Source of the DNA: JAKPBU01 sp964425695
GTDB taxonomy: Bacteria > Pseudomonadota > Gammaproteobacteria > Xanthomonadales > Xanthomonadaceae
Length of the DNA stretch: 64,000 nucleotides
Direction: 5' to 3'
NCBI GenBank assembly: GCA_964425695.1
Contig: CAYRNF010000011.1
Location: forward strand, 34,952-98,951
Shown here: in pieces, positions 9,914-18,068 of the stretch
Layout of the letters: each line of letters begins with the position of its first letter
Position numbering within the stretch: position 1 is the first letter of the stretch
The notes under the pieces: model-generated
What the model was told of the DNA's origin: nothing
The model's input: the letters and a program-made list of their open reading frames with translations, nothing else
The model's database searches: none
Position numbers and translations under genes: made by a program

Positions 9914-10266
9914 GCGGCTCCTTCGAGCGCGTCTTCGCAGTAGACCCGGTGCAAGGTGGCCATCACCGCCATCACCGGGCCTGGCGGCAGTGCATAGAAG
10001 ATCTGCTGCGCCGCGCGGCGCGTGACCACCACGCCGGCTTCGCGCAGCCGCGCCAGGTGCTGCGACAGCGCGGATTGCGACAGCGCCAGCCGCGCCTGTA
10101 GCTGGCCCACGCTGCGCTCGCCCTCCACCAGCGCGCACAGGATCAGCAGCCGGTGCGGATTGGCCAGCACGCGCAGCAACGCCGCGGCCTCGTCCGCGCG
10201 CGGCTGGAGATCGGCCAGCTGCATCGGGCGCAGCGGGACAGGGCTGGCATGGGCTTGTGCGGCCAT
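9910..10266 (-). CDS. bigR: BigR/SqrR-type persulfide-responsive ArsR-family repressor
   Basis: A 118-residue winged-helix protein of the ArsR/SmtB family, with recognition helix region LALSQSALSQHLARLREAGVV. It has exactly two cysteines, Cys44 (ILCALVEGERSVG) and Cys110 (LHRVYC). Their 66-residue spacing and sequence surroundings match the redox pair of BigR (Cys42/Cys108) and SqrR (Cys41/Cys107), which form a tetrasulfide bridge on exposure to persulfide and then release DNA. It would repress both its own two-gene operon and the divergent dioxygenase/transporter genes. A TA-rich inverted repeat lies directly upstream. The symbol rests on cysteine spacing and gene context. Confidence 0.85.
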   Translation of the reverse strand: MAAQAHASPVPLRPMQLADLQPRADEAAALLRVLANPHRLLILCALVEGERSVGQLQARLALSQSALSQHLARLREAGVVVTRRAAQQIFYALPPGPVMAVMATLHRVYCEDALEGAA

Positions 10267-10274
10267 GGCAGGAG

Positions 10275-10301
10275 CGTATATTAGTTTTTCCTAATTTACA
10301 A
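10275..10301. promoter_or_regulatory. Likely BigR operator inside the divergent promoter
   Basis: An inverted repeat ATTAG-N6-CTAAT (10280-10295) sits in the only AT-rich stretch between the divergent repressor and dioxygenase genes. On the minus strand it fills the spacer between TTGTAA (10296-10301) and TATACG (10275-10280), a plausible -35/-10 pair with a short 15-base spacer, so a bound repressor would block RNA polymerase. TA-rich palindromes are the known BigR targets. TATATT at 10277-10282 could serve as the -10 of the plus-strand genes. Confidence 0.65.
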
Positions 10302-10313
10302 AGACGCGCCGCC

Positions 10314-11195
10314 ATGGCCGCCAGCGCCCCGGGTCCCCGGGTATTTCCGTTCCACCACGCCGCGACCGGCACGTGGTCCTACGTGGTGGCGGACCCGGCC
10401 ACCCGGCGCGCGGCGATCGTGGACCCCGTGCTGGATTACGAAGCCGCCTCCGGACGCACGTCTACCGCGGCCGCGCAGGCGCTGGTGGACTGCGTGCGCG
10501 AGCACGCGCTCGCCGTGGAGTGGCTGCTGGAAACGCACGCGCACGCCGACCACCTGTCGGCGGCGCACTGGCTGCAGTCGCACCACTTCGCGAAGGCGCG
10601 GATCGCGATCGGCGAGGGCATCCGCACGGTGCAGGAGACCTTCCGCCCGATCTTCAACCTGGGCGAACACTTCCCCGCGGACGGTTCGCAGTTCGACCGC
10701 CTGTTGTCGGACGGCGAGACGTTCGCCATCGGCGCGTTGCAGGTGCAAGTGATCGCCGTGCCCGGCCACACGAGCGACTCCAGCGCATATCTCGTTGGCG
10801 ATGCGCTGTTCACCGGCGATTCGCTGTTCATGCCCGATGGCGGCACCGCGCGCTGCGATTTCCCCGGCGGCAGCGCGCGGGTGCTGTACCGCTCGATCCA
10901 GCGGCTGTTCCAGCTGCCGCCGCAGACGCGCGTGTTCGTCTGCCACGACTACGGCCCGGGCGGGCGCGAGCCGGCGTGCCAGACCAGCATCGGCGAGCAG
11001 ATGCGCAGCAACATCCATGTGCGCGCCGGCACCAGCGAAGACCAGTTCGTGCAGATGCGCGAGCAGCGCGATGCGGCGCTGGCGATGCCTGCGCTGATCC
11101 TGCCGGCCGTGCAGGTCAACATCCGCGCCGGCGCACTGCCAACGGCCGAGGACAACGGCGTGCGCTACCTGAAGATTCCGCTGGACGTGCTGTAA
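10314..11195 (+). CDS. Persulfide dioxygenase (ETHE1-like, Blh C-terminal type)
   Basis: A 293-residue metallo-beta-lactamase-fold protein that should oxidise glutathione persulfide to sulfite with O2 and Fe(II). Visible metal motifs: THAHADHLS (HxHxDH), VPGHTSDS, FTGDSLFMPDGGTARCDFPGG and VCHDYGPGGREPACQTSIGEQ. The tail (NIHVRAGTSEDQFVQMREQRDA) is typical of the dioxygenase half of Blh from BigR operons. In Blh this domain is fused to DUF442; here the phosphatase-like part is a separate gene across the promoter. The ATG at 10314 is preferred because the longer reading would run through the operator. Sulfite produced would be exported by the TauE protein downstream. Confidence 0.88.
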   Translation: MAASAPGPRVFPFHHAATGTWSYVVADPATRRAAIVDPVLDYEAASGRTSTAAAQALVDCVREHALAVEWLLETHAHADHLSAAHWLQSHHFAKARIAIGEGIRTVQETFRPIFNLGEHFPADGSQFDRLLSDGETFAIGALQVQVIAVPGHTSDSSAYLVGDALFTGDSLFMPDGGTARCDFPGGSARVLYRSIQRLFQLPPQTRVFVCHDYGPGGREPACQTSIGEQMRSNIHVRAGTSEDQFVQMREQRDAALAMPALILPAVQVNIRAGALPTAEDNGVRYLKIPLDVL

Positions 11196-11436
11196 GGGTG
11201 CCCGGCATGCGCATCCAGTCTGATCGCGTTGCCTCCGCGCGGCTGCGCGACTTGCGCAGCGCAGCCGACGAAGGCTGTCGCCGCGACCGGCTTCGTTCTG
11301 CCTGGTTTCCTCCTTCCGGACACGGGGAGCCGGGCGACCTCGCGCGGTTCGCCTGTACGCCACCGCGCGCGCATGATCCCCGGCATCGCGCGCGCGCCAC
11401 CTACCCCTTGCCGCGCGACTCGACCAGAGACCACGC

Positions 11437-11859
11437 ATGAGCGCGTTCACGCCTGTCTCCGCCCTGCTCGGCGGCGCCCTCATCGGCCTGTCGGCCACGC
11501 TGCTGCTGTGGTCGCTGGGCCGCATCGCCGGGGTCAGCGGCATGCTGGCCGCCCTGCTGGAACAGCGCGAAGGCCGCAGCTGGCGGGCCGCCTTCCTGGC
11601 CGGTCTTGTGCTGGCCGCAGGCGCGTGGTTCGCGCTGGCGGGCGCAGCGCCGCGCAGCGGATTTCCACTGCCCTGGCTGCTGGCCGCCGGCGGGCTGGTC
11701 GGTTTCGGCACGCGCCTGGGCGGCGGCTGCACCAGCGGACACGGCATCTGCGGCCTGGCGCGCCTGTCGAAGCGTTCGCTTGCGGCCACCGCGGTGTTCA
11801 TGGCGGCCGGCGTCGCCACCGTGTACGTGCTGCGCCATGTCGCCCGAGTGCTGCCGTGA
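11437..11859 (+). CDS. Half-size YeeE/YedE-family sulfur transporter, first subunit
   Basis: A 140-residue membrane protein with four predicted helices. It carries the family signature GGGCTSGHGICG around residues 93-104, whose cysteine is thought to handle thiosulfate or sulfane sulfur in YeeE proteins. Half-size YeeE/YedE pairs (PmpA/PmpB type) are standard parts of BigR-regulated operons. It is 241 bases beyond the dioxygenase gene, and its stop overlaps the GTG start of the partner gene. Direction of transport and exact substrate are not established here. Confidence 0.82.
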   Translation: MSAFTPVSALLGGALIGLSATLLLWSLGRIAGVSGMLAALLEQREGRSWRAAFLAGLVLAAGAWFALAGAAPRSGFPLPWLLAAGGLVGFGTRLGGGCTSGHGICGLARLSKRSLAATAVFMAAGVATVYVLRHVARVLP

Positions 11860-12278
11860 AGCGCGTCGCGTTCGCCTTCGCGGCGGGCCTGCTGTTCGGG
11901 CTGGGTCTTGCGGTGTCCGGCATGACCGACCCGGACAAGGTGCTGGCCTTCCTGGACGTGTCCGGGCGCTGGGATCCGTCGCTGGCGCTGGTGATGCTGG
12001 GCGCATTGGGCGTGGCTTTGCCCGGATTCGCGTGGATCCGGCGGCGTGGCTCTGCCTCGGCGTGCGGCGACCCGCTGCAGCTGCCCGCGGCCACGCGCAT
12101 CGACGCGCGCCTGCTGGGCGGAAGCGCGCTGTTCGGCATCGGCTGGGGCATCGCGGGCTACTGCCCGGGACCTGCGCTGGCCAACCTGGCGCACAGCACG
12201 CTGGAGCCATTCGCGTTCGTCGCCGCACTGGTGGCAGGCTCGCAGCTCGCGCGCCTGGCCGGCGATCGCCGCGGCTGA
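11856..12278 (+). CDS. Half-size YeeE/YedE-family transporter, second subunit (DUF6691 type)
   Basis: A 140-residue membrane protein beginning at GTG in a GTGA overlap with the preceding gene. It starts VKRVAFAFAAGLLFGLGLAVSGMTDPDKVLAFLD, a segment characteristic of the second half of YeeE/YedE proteins. The GIAGYCPGPAL motif near residue 107 provides the second conserved cysteine. With the preceding gene it reconstitutes a complete transporter. No ribosome site is visible, consistent with translational coupling. Confidence 0.82.
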   Translation: MKRVAFAFAAGLLFGLGLAVSGMTDPDKVLAFLDVSGRWDPSLALVMLGALGVALPGFAWIRRRGSASACGDPLQLPAATRIDARLLGGSALFGIGWGIAGYCPGPALANLAHSTLEPFAFVAALVAGSQLARLAGDRRG

Positions 12279-12311
12279 CACGCGCCGCGCGCGCACGGCT
12301 AGCATTGGCGC

Positions 12312-13061
12312 ATGGAAACCGACACGTTGTGGCTGGCCGCGCTGTTCTTCGCGGTCGCCACGCTGTACTCGTCCGTTGGGCACGCCGGTGCCAGCGGCTA
12401 CATCGCGGCGATGGCGCTGCTCGGTTTCGCGCCGGAGCAGATGCGCCCCACCGCGCTGGCGTTGAACCTGCTGGTGGGCGGCATCGGGCTGGTGCGCTGG
12501 TGGCGCGGCGGGCACGTGCGCTGGCGCAACGTGCTGCCGTTCGTGCTCGCGTCGGCGCCCGCGGCGTATCTGGCGGCGCGGGTAACGCTGCCGCAGGACA
12601 GCTACGCGCTGCTGCTGGGCCTGGTGCTGCTGGCCGCTGCCGGTGGCGTGTTCCGCCATGCGGCCAGCGCCGAGCGCGAGGACATCGAAGCGACGGGACG
12701 GCGCGTGCCGTGGCTCGCGGGACTCGCGTCCGGCGCCGCCATCGGGGTGCTCTCCGGGCTTACCGGCACCGGGGGCGCGATCTTCCTGACCCCCTTGCTG
12801 CTGTTCGCGCGGTGGATGCCCACGCGCGACGCCAGCGGCACCTCGGTGGCGTTCGTGTGGATCAACTCGCTCACCGCCATGGCGGGGCTGCTGCATTCGG
12901 GCCAGTCGCTGCCGACGGTACTGCCGCTCTGGCTCGGCGCGGTGGCGGCCGGTGCGCTGCTGGGCACGCAGTTCGGCCTGAAGTGGCTGCCGGTGAAGGG
13001 GCTGCGCCTTGCGCTGGGCGTGGTGCTGCTGATCGCGGCGGGCAAGCTGCTGTTCGCCTGA
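12312..13061 (+). CDS. TauE/SafE-family sulfite exporter
   Basis: A 249-residue integral membrane protein with about eight helices in two repeats, as in PF01925. The repeats start YSSVGHAGASGYIAAMALLG and GVLSGLTGTGGAIFLTPLLL; the GxGGG-like second motif is conserved. In this operon it most likely exports sulfite made by the dioxygenase. The start is 33 bases after the second YeeE-type gene. The substrate assignment is by context; TauE/SafE members also move other organosulfur anions. Confidence 0.85.
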   Translation: METDTLWLAALFFAVATLYSSVGHAGASGYIAAMALLGFAPEQMRPTALALNLLVGGIGLVRWWRGGHVRWRNVLPFVLASAPAAYLAARVTLPQDSYALLLGLVLLAAAGGVFRHAASAEREDIEATGRRVPWLAGLASGAAIGVLSGLTGTGGAIFLTPLLLFARWMPTRDASGTSVAFVWINSLTAMAGLLHSGQSLPTVLPLWLGAVAAGALLGTQFGLKWLPVKGLRLALGVVLLIAAGKLLFA

Positions 13062-13162
13062 CCGCGAAGTCTTGGCCCACGGGCCGACAGGCGCGTGATG
13101 CGCAGTCGCACGCGCCCCGCCGCATCTTGACAGCACAAGGCACGCGCCCTAGAACGAGCACC

Positions 13163-13831
13163 ATGACAGGCCAAGGACGCCGCCTGATGCCCGTGTCGCC
13201 CCCCGCTTTCGGCAACGCACCCGCGCCCCGCACTCGCGGCGCGGCGCTGGTGTGCGCCCTACTCCTCGCAGGATGCCAGCCCAGCATGTCCGCGCCCACG
13301 CTTCCCGACCGCGATGGCCCGCAAGGCATCGACGAGACCTACACCGACCGCGCGTCCGAGTGGCCGCTGCGGTTTCGCGCGCACAAGTTCCGAGCCACGT
13401 GCTACAGCACGTACGGATGCCGCGTCCACTACGGTCGGTACTATCCGGGAGACGATCCCGAAGACGTGCTGCAGATGTCTTCCGACGAGGTTCCAGGCTA
13501 TCCGGAGAACCTGAGGGCAAGCTGGGGGCCCATCGAGAACTTTCCATCTCCGGCCAAGGTGACGTGGCGCTCGCGCGACGGCCAATCTCATCAAGCGGAA
13601 GTCGATATCGCTGACATCTTCAAGGACCAGCTGATTCGCCACAACCTCAGCCGCGGAGAGATCTCCACAGAGGGGAGCTTGCCGCTTCCCGAGATCATCC
13701 TGGAAGTGAACGACCGCACCATCAACGTTTACATGCGCGCTACCATTTTCACGAAGCAAGTGCAGATCCCGGGCAATCGACTTAGCAACCAGCGCCGCGA
13801 CCTGATCAAGGTGTACAGCCGTACTTATTGA
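13163..13831 (+). CDS. Lipoprotein, probable immunity partner of the next gene
   Basis: A 222-residue protein with a lipoprotein signal: basic n-region, hydrophobic core and lipobox LAGC with Cys38 (counting from the first ATG; MPVSPP at 13187 with an AAGGA upstream is an alternative start). The mature part has two close cysteines (CYSTYGC) and no recognised catalytic motif. It is reminiscent of DUF2931-like lipoproteins that accompany Tle phospholipase effectors, but that family assignment is only by eye. The next gene starts 13 bases downstream. The GC content is visibly lower than in the flanking genes (one 60-base line at 13681 counts to 58%). I infer an immunity lipoprotein; function not proven. 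Confidence 0.6.
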   Translation: MTGQGRRLMPVSPPAFGNAPAPRTRGAALVCALLLAGCQPSMSAPTLPDRDGPQGIDETYTDRASEWPLRFRAHKFRATCYSTYGCRVHYGRYYPGDDPEDVLQMSSDEVPGYPENLRASWGPIENFPSPAKVTWRSRDGQSHQAEVDIADIFKDQLIRHNLSRGEISTEGSLPLPEIILEVNDRTINVYMRATIFTKQVQIPGNRLSNQRRDLIKVYSRTY

Positions 13832-13844
13832 GCAAGGAGGCTCG

Positions 13845-15248
13845 ATGAAATCCTTATCGGACAGGGATGGTCGCGAACGCAACCGTGATGGGGACATTGA
13901 TGTCCATGTTGCCAACGCCCAGGATCTTCAGAGCTTCACGCAAGCCGAAGAGCAGCTTGATTGGCTGCGCGTACCCGTCCTGCTGACCAACGACAACCCG
14001 CATGAGCGCCTTTACATTGCCAGCCTCGATGGGACCGGCAACAGCATGCTCAACGACAATCCCGAGAACTGGAGCATTGTCGCCAAGATAGCGAAGCAGG
14101 TAGAGAAGCTTGAAGACTCAGGGGAGAAGCGCATCGCAGGCGGATACGTGGAAGGCACCTTCACCCAGGAGGGCCTGCTGCGCACGCCGAAACGACTGAT
14201 GGACGGCGCATCTGGCCACTCCTTCGACGAACGCGTCGAGACGGCCTACTACGATTTCTGCGTACAAGCGCGAACCTGGTTGATCGAGGACCCCAAGGCG
14301 CAGATCCGCATTGCGGGTGTCGGCTTCAGCCGAGGTGCCGAGGAAGTCGCCGCGCTGTTGCGCATGATCGACGAGCGCGGGATCCGCGATCCCGATGGCG
14401 CCAAGGTGGTCCGTGACCGCGACAACGTCATCCAGGAAATCCGCTACGCGGAGAAACCGCTCCTGGTCGCTCCCGGCAAGACCCCGCAAGCCGCACTGCT
14501 GGTTGACCCCGTCTCCACGGGCGTGATGGATGAGGACCGGCGCCTTCCGGGCGCCACGTTGTCCACGTTCGAGATTTCCGCCGAACACGAGCCGCGCGAC
14601 CAGTACAGGGACAACGACCACATCCCGCCCGGCTTCAGCGAGGGCATGCGCAACCTCAACGTGCGCACGGCGGGCGTGCACAGCGACGCAGGCGACACCT
14701 ACACGCGCAATGGCCTGGGCACGCTGAACTTCAACCTGTGCGTTTCGTTCCTGAATCGGATCAGCGACCGCGCGTTCCTGCAGGAACGTCCGCTGCCTCG
14801 CGATCCGGACGCCTTCGCGATCCACCGTTCCGACCAGCACCTGCTCGGGCTCTACACCACGCGCGGCTACGACCGCGATGGCCAGCGCGACCGGCTCGAT
14901 GACCAGCATCCCGCACCGGGCATCCAGCGCAAGGATCCGATCCGCCCGGAACTGGACGCGCAGGTGGAGCGGCGCACCGCGCCGCGCACGCCACAGGCAG
15001 CGTCGAAGGACAATACGATCGGCACCCTGTTCGAGCGCCTGTCGACCGGCGCGCTCCACGGCGACGACCGGGCCATGGCTGCGGCCGTTGGCGATTACCT
15101 GCGTTCGGCGCCCGGGCTGGAGTTCCAGCGGGACGCATCGCACCTGCGGCAGGCGATGGACGCGCAGGCCCGACAGACCGCGCTGGAAGCGCAGCTGTGG
15201 TCGCAGCAGCAGGACGCGACCCGCGCACCGCACGCCATGCGGATGTAG
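13845..15248 (+). CDS. Alpha/beta hydrolase of DUF2235/Tle-like type, putative antibacterial lipase
   Basis: A 467-residue cytosolic-looking protein without signal peptide. An early strand carries LYIASLDGTGNSM, like the FDGTxN motif of DUF2235 proteins. The nucleophile elbow is GFSRG (residues 160-164, Ser162) with RGAEEVAALL after it, the exact form seen in Tle1-type phospholipase effectors. Possible acid and His residues are LLVDPVSTGVMDED and the NVRTAGVHSDAGDTY segment. The last 80 residues form a separate helical, Gln-rich tail (FERLSTGALHGDDRAM... onward) that could be a secretion or docking module. AAGGAGG lies 5 bases before the ATG, the strongest ribosome site in the window. Preceded by a lipoprotein gene, it fits a secreted effector; no secretion genes are in the window. 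Confidence 0.65.
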   Translation: MKSLSDRDGRERNRDGDIDVHVANAQDLQSFTQAEEQLDWLRVPVLLTNDNPHERLYIASLDGTGNSMLNDNPENWSIVAKIAKQVEKLEDSGEKRIAGGYVEGTFTQEGLLRTPKRLMDGASGHSFDERVETAYYDFCVQARTWLIEDPKAQIRIAGVGFSRGAEEVAALLRMIDERGIRDPDGAKVVRDRDNVIQEIRYAEKPLLVAPGKTPQAALLVDPVSTGVMDEDRRLPGATLSTFEISAEHEPRDQYRDNDHIPPGFSEGMRNLNVRTAGVHSDAGDTYTRNGLGTLNFNLCVSFLNRISDRAFLQERPLPRDPDAFAIHRSDQHLLGLYTTRGYDRDGQRDRLDDQHPAPGIQRKDPIRPELDAQVERRTAPRTPQAASKDNTIGTLFERLSTGALHGDDRAMAAAVGDYLRSAPGLEFQRDASHLRQAMDAQARQTALEAQLWSQQQDATRAPHAMRM

Positions 15249-15266
15249 GACAGGACTTCCACGCGC

Positions 15267-15848
15267 ATGGATGCCGACGACCTGAAAACCCTCGCCCTGC
15301 GCCTGGCGGCGCTGTCCGAATGCCTGGACCAGCGCAGCGAACTGGCCTGCCAGCGCATCGAGCAATGCGCGACCATGCTCGAGCGCGGTGCGCAGCAGTT
15401 CTCGTCCAGTACCGGCGGTTTCACGCGCGAGGTCGCGCACAGCCTGCGCCAGCAGGCCGGCGAGATCGTGGGCAGCGGCATCGCGGCGGCCGCGGAAGGG
15501 TTCGACCACCAGGTCCGGGCGGCGGCGAAGACCGCTTCCGCATCGGCGCGCAGTCTCGAAGCCGAAGTCCATGCCCTGCGGCGGGAGCGGCGCACGTGGG
15601 CGTGGATGGGAGGCAGCGCGTTGCTGGTGGGCGGACTGCTGGCGGTGGGCGCGGCGCTGTTCGCGGTGGTCGAAAGCCGCAGGCTGCTTGCGCATCACCG
15701 CATCCAGGCCACGCTGCTGCAGGCCTACGATCGCGCGGACGTGACGCTGTGCGACGGCGTGCTGTGCGCCAACGTGGACGACACGGGCCCTCGCCGAGGC
15801 GACCGCAAGCAGTACCGCCCGGTGAAACCGCGCGTCGGCACGCAATAA
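15267..15848 (+). CDS. Single-helix membrane protein of unknown function
   Basis: A 193-residue protein: an N-terminal amphipathic/coiled-coil region (residues 1-105, low in Pro, rich in Ala, Glu and Gln), one TM helix about residues 113-134 (MGGSALLVGGLLAVGAALFAV), and a C-terminal part with a close Cys pair (TLCDGVLC) ending in a basic tail. It follows the putative lipase by 18 bases and is probably co-transcribed. I do not recognise a family. It could be an accessory of the effector cassette or an unrelated passenger. Confidence 0.6.
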   Translation: MDADDLKTLALRLAALSECLDQRSELACQRIEQCATMLERGAQQFSSSTGGFTREVAHSLRQQAGEIVGSGIAAAAEGFDHQVRAAAKTASASARSLEAEVHALRRERRTWAWMGGSALLVGGLLAVGAALFAVVESRRLLAHHRIQATLLQAYDRADVTLCDGVLCANVDDTGPRRGDRKQYRPVKPRVGTQ

Positions 15849-15982
15849 GGCAGGGACGGGCTCCGAGGGATCGCGGACACGCGCGCCGCGCCTGAAGGCG
15901 CGTCGCAAGCACCCGTATCGTCGGTAAAGCGGGCCTCGCGCCGCTCGCCACGCGCCCGCGCACCCGGTGCGATACTCGGCCC

Positions 15983-17947
15983 ATGCCTTCCCCCGCACTG
16001 TTCAATTCGCTGGACGACGCCGTCGCCACCCTGCTCGCCAGCATCGACGGGCCGCTGCGCGTGGGTGCGCCGCTGGGCATCGGCAAGCCGCACCGGTTCC
16101 TCAATGCCCTGTATGCGCAGGCCGAAGCCGATCCTTCGCGCGCGCTGCACCTGTACACGGCCCTGTCGCTGGACCCGCCTGCGGGCAGCAGCGCGCTGGA
16201 GAAGCGGTTCCTCGGTCCGTTCGTGGCGCGGCTGTACGGCGACGACGCGTCGGGCAATCCGTTCCCGCGCCTGGCGTACGTGCACGCGCAGAAGCGCGAC
16301 GCGCTGCCGGCGCATGTCGAGGTGGAAGAGTTCTACGTGCAGTCCGGCGCGTTGCTGGGCTCCACGCAGGCGCAGCGCCGCTACGCCAGCCTGAACTACA
16401 CGCACGTGGCGCGCGCGCTGGCCGACCGCGGGGTCAACTGCATCGTGCAGAAGGTCGCGGCGCATCCGGACGACGGGCGGCTGTCGCTGTCGTCCAACAC
16501 CGACCTCACCTTCGATGCGCTCGACGCCATCGTGGCGCGCGGCCTGCCGCGGCCCCTGCTGGTGGCGGAGATCGACCCCGAGCTGCCCTGGCTCGATGGC
16601 CTGGCCGCGGTGGAAGCCGGCTTCTTCGACCTGGTGGTGCTGCCGCCGCCGCCCTACCCGTCGCTGTTCGCGCTGCCGCGCCAGCCGGTGGGCGATGCCG
16701 AGTACGCCATCGGCCTGTACGCCAGCGCGCTGGTGCGCGATGGCGGCACGCTGCAGATCGGGATCGGCGCGCTGTCCGACGCGCTGTGCCACGCGCTGGT
16801 GCTGCGACACACGGACAACGCCGCCTACCGTCGCGCGCTGCAGGCGCTGGATCCGAAGATCGCGGCGCACCCCGCGGTGATGGCCAGCGGCGGACTGGAC
16901 CGGTTCGAGACCGGCCTGTACGGCTGCAGCGAAATGATCAACGAAGGCTTCCGGCGGCTGGTCGAAACCGGCGTGATCCGGCGCAAGGTGGTGGACAACG
17001 AAGCGCTGATGCGGCGCCTGGCCGACGGCGAGGCGGACCTGTCCGATACCAAGCTGGTCGAGCGCGACGGCCAGTTCCTGCACGGCGCGTTCTACCTGGG
17101 ATCGCCCGACTTCTACCGCTGGCTGCGCGAACTTGATCCGGCCACGCGGCGCGGCATCGGCATGCGCCGGGTCAGCGAGGTGAACGAGCTGTACGGCGGC
17201 AACGAGACGCTGGAGCGCCTGCAGCGCCGCGACGCGCGCTTCTTCAACACCTGCATGATGGCCACCGCGCTGGGCGCCGCCGTATCCGATGGCCTCGAAG
17301 ACGGCCGCGTGGTGTCGGGCGTGGGGGGCCAGTACAACTTCGTGGCCATGGCGCATGCGCTGCCGGAGGCGCGCAGCGTACTGATGCTGCGGGCGACGCG
17401 CGACGACAGGGGCAAGCCCACCAGCAACATCCGCTGGAACTACGGGCACTGCACCATTCCCCGGCATCTGCGCGACGTGGTGGTGACCGAGTACGGCATC
17501 GCGGACCTGCGCGGCAGGACGGACGAGGACTGCGTGCTCGCGATGACCGCCATCAGCGATGCCAGCGCGCAGCAATCGCTGCTCCGCCAGGCCGGCGAGC
17601 ACCGCAAGCTGGCGCGCCGATTCGAGGCGCCGGGCGCATGGCGCAACAACACCGCCCAACGGCTGCGCGGCGCACTGGCACCGCTGCGCGGTGAGGGCAC
17701 CCTGCCCGACTATCCGCTGGGCAGCGATTTCACCGACGTGGAACAGCGCCTGGTGAAGGCGCTGGGCTGGTTGAAGGCCAGGACAGCGACGCCTGGCGCG
17801 AAGGCGGCGACGGTGCTGGCCTCGCTGCGCGACGGCCGCACTGGCGATCGCGAGGCGCTGGCCCGCATGCAGCTGGACAGCCCGCGCGGGCTGGGCGAGA
17901 CACTGCTGGCGCGACTGCTGGCGCTCGCGCTGAACCGCACCGGGTAG
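15983..17947 (+). CDS. Acetyl-CoA hydrolase/transferase family protein
   Basis: A 654-residue member of the CoA-transferase superfamily, longer than the usual ~500 residues. The C-terminal catalytic half shows ETGLYGCSEMINEGF, the GVGGQYNFVAMAHALP block (the GxGG loop typical of acetyl-CoA hydrolase/4-hydroxybutyrate CoA transferases) and VVTEYGIADLRGRTD near the end. The N-terminal half includes GIGKPHRFLNALY and VNCIVQKVA. It would transfer or release CoA from short acyl-CoA; the acyl group is not predictable. The extra ~90 residues at the C-terminus are Ala/Leu-rich. No close operon partner. Confidence 0.82.
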   Translation: MPSPALFNSLDDAVATLLASIDGPLRVGAPLGIGKPHRFLNALYAQAEADPSRALHLYTALSLDPPAGSSALEKRFLGPFVARLYGDDASGNPFPRLAYVHAQKRDALPAHVEVEEFYVQSGALLGSTQAQRRYASLNYTHVARALADRGVNCIVQKVAAHPDDGRLSLSSNTDLTFDALDAIVARGLPRPLLVAEIDPELPWLDGLAAVEAGFFDLVVLPPPPYPSLFALPRQPVGDAEYAIGLYASALVRDGGTLQIGIGALSDALCHALVLRHTDNAAYRRALQALDPKIAAHPAVMASGGLDRFETGLYGCSEMINEGFRRLVETGVIRRKVVDNEALMRRLADGEADLSDTKLVERDGQFLHGAFYLGSPDFYRWLRELDPATRRGIGMRRVSEVNELYGGNETLERLQRRDARFFNTCMMATALGAAVSDGLEDGRVVSGVGGQYNFVAMAHALPEARSVLMLRATRDDRGKPTSNIRWNYGHCTIPRHLRDVVVTEYGIADLRGRTDEDCVLAMTAISDASAQQSLLRQAGEHRKLARRFEAPGAWRNNTAQRLRGALAPLRGEGTLPDYPLGSDFTDVEQRLVKALGWLKARTATPGAKAATVLASLRDGRTGDREALARMQLDSPRGLGETLLARLLALALNRTG

Positions 17948-18068
17948 CCGCGGCGGTGCGCAGGGAGGCGGCTACAGGGCACCCGCCCACGGCACGTGCC
18001 ACCACACGTCCGCCTGCGGCATCCTGTTGCCTTCCGGCGCCGTGCGCGCGACACCCTGGAGATCGCAC

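Noticed and set aside
10296..13136. A 946-codon open frame on the minus strand opposite the sulfur operon
   Set aside because: It is antisense to five genes with clear motifs, is rich in His/Arg/Gln and has no family-like segment; a GC-driven shadow.
14965..15248. XVIPCD-type export domain (X-T4SS effectors) at the end of the putative lipase
   Set aside because: The characteristic GLxxIDHVV and FAVQG motifs are not present; only the Gln-rich tail is similar.
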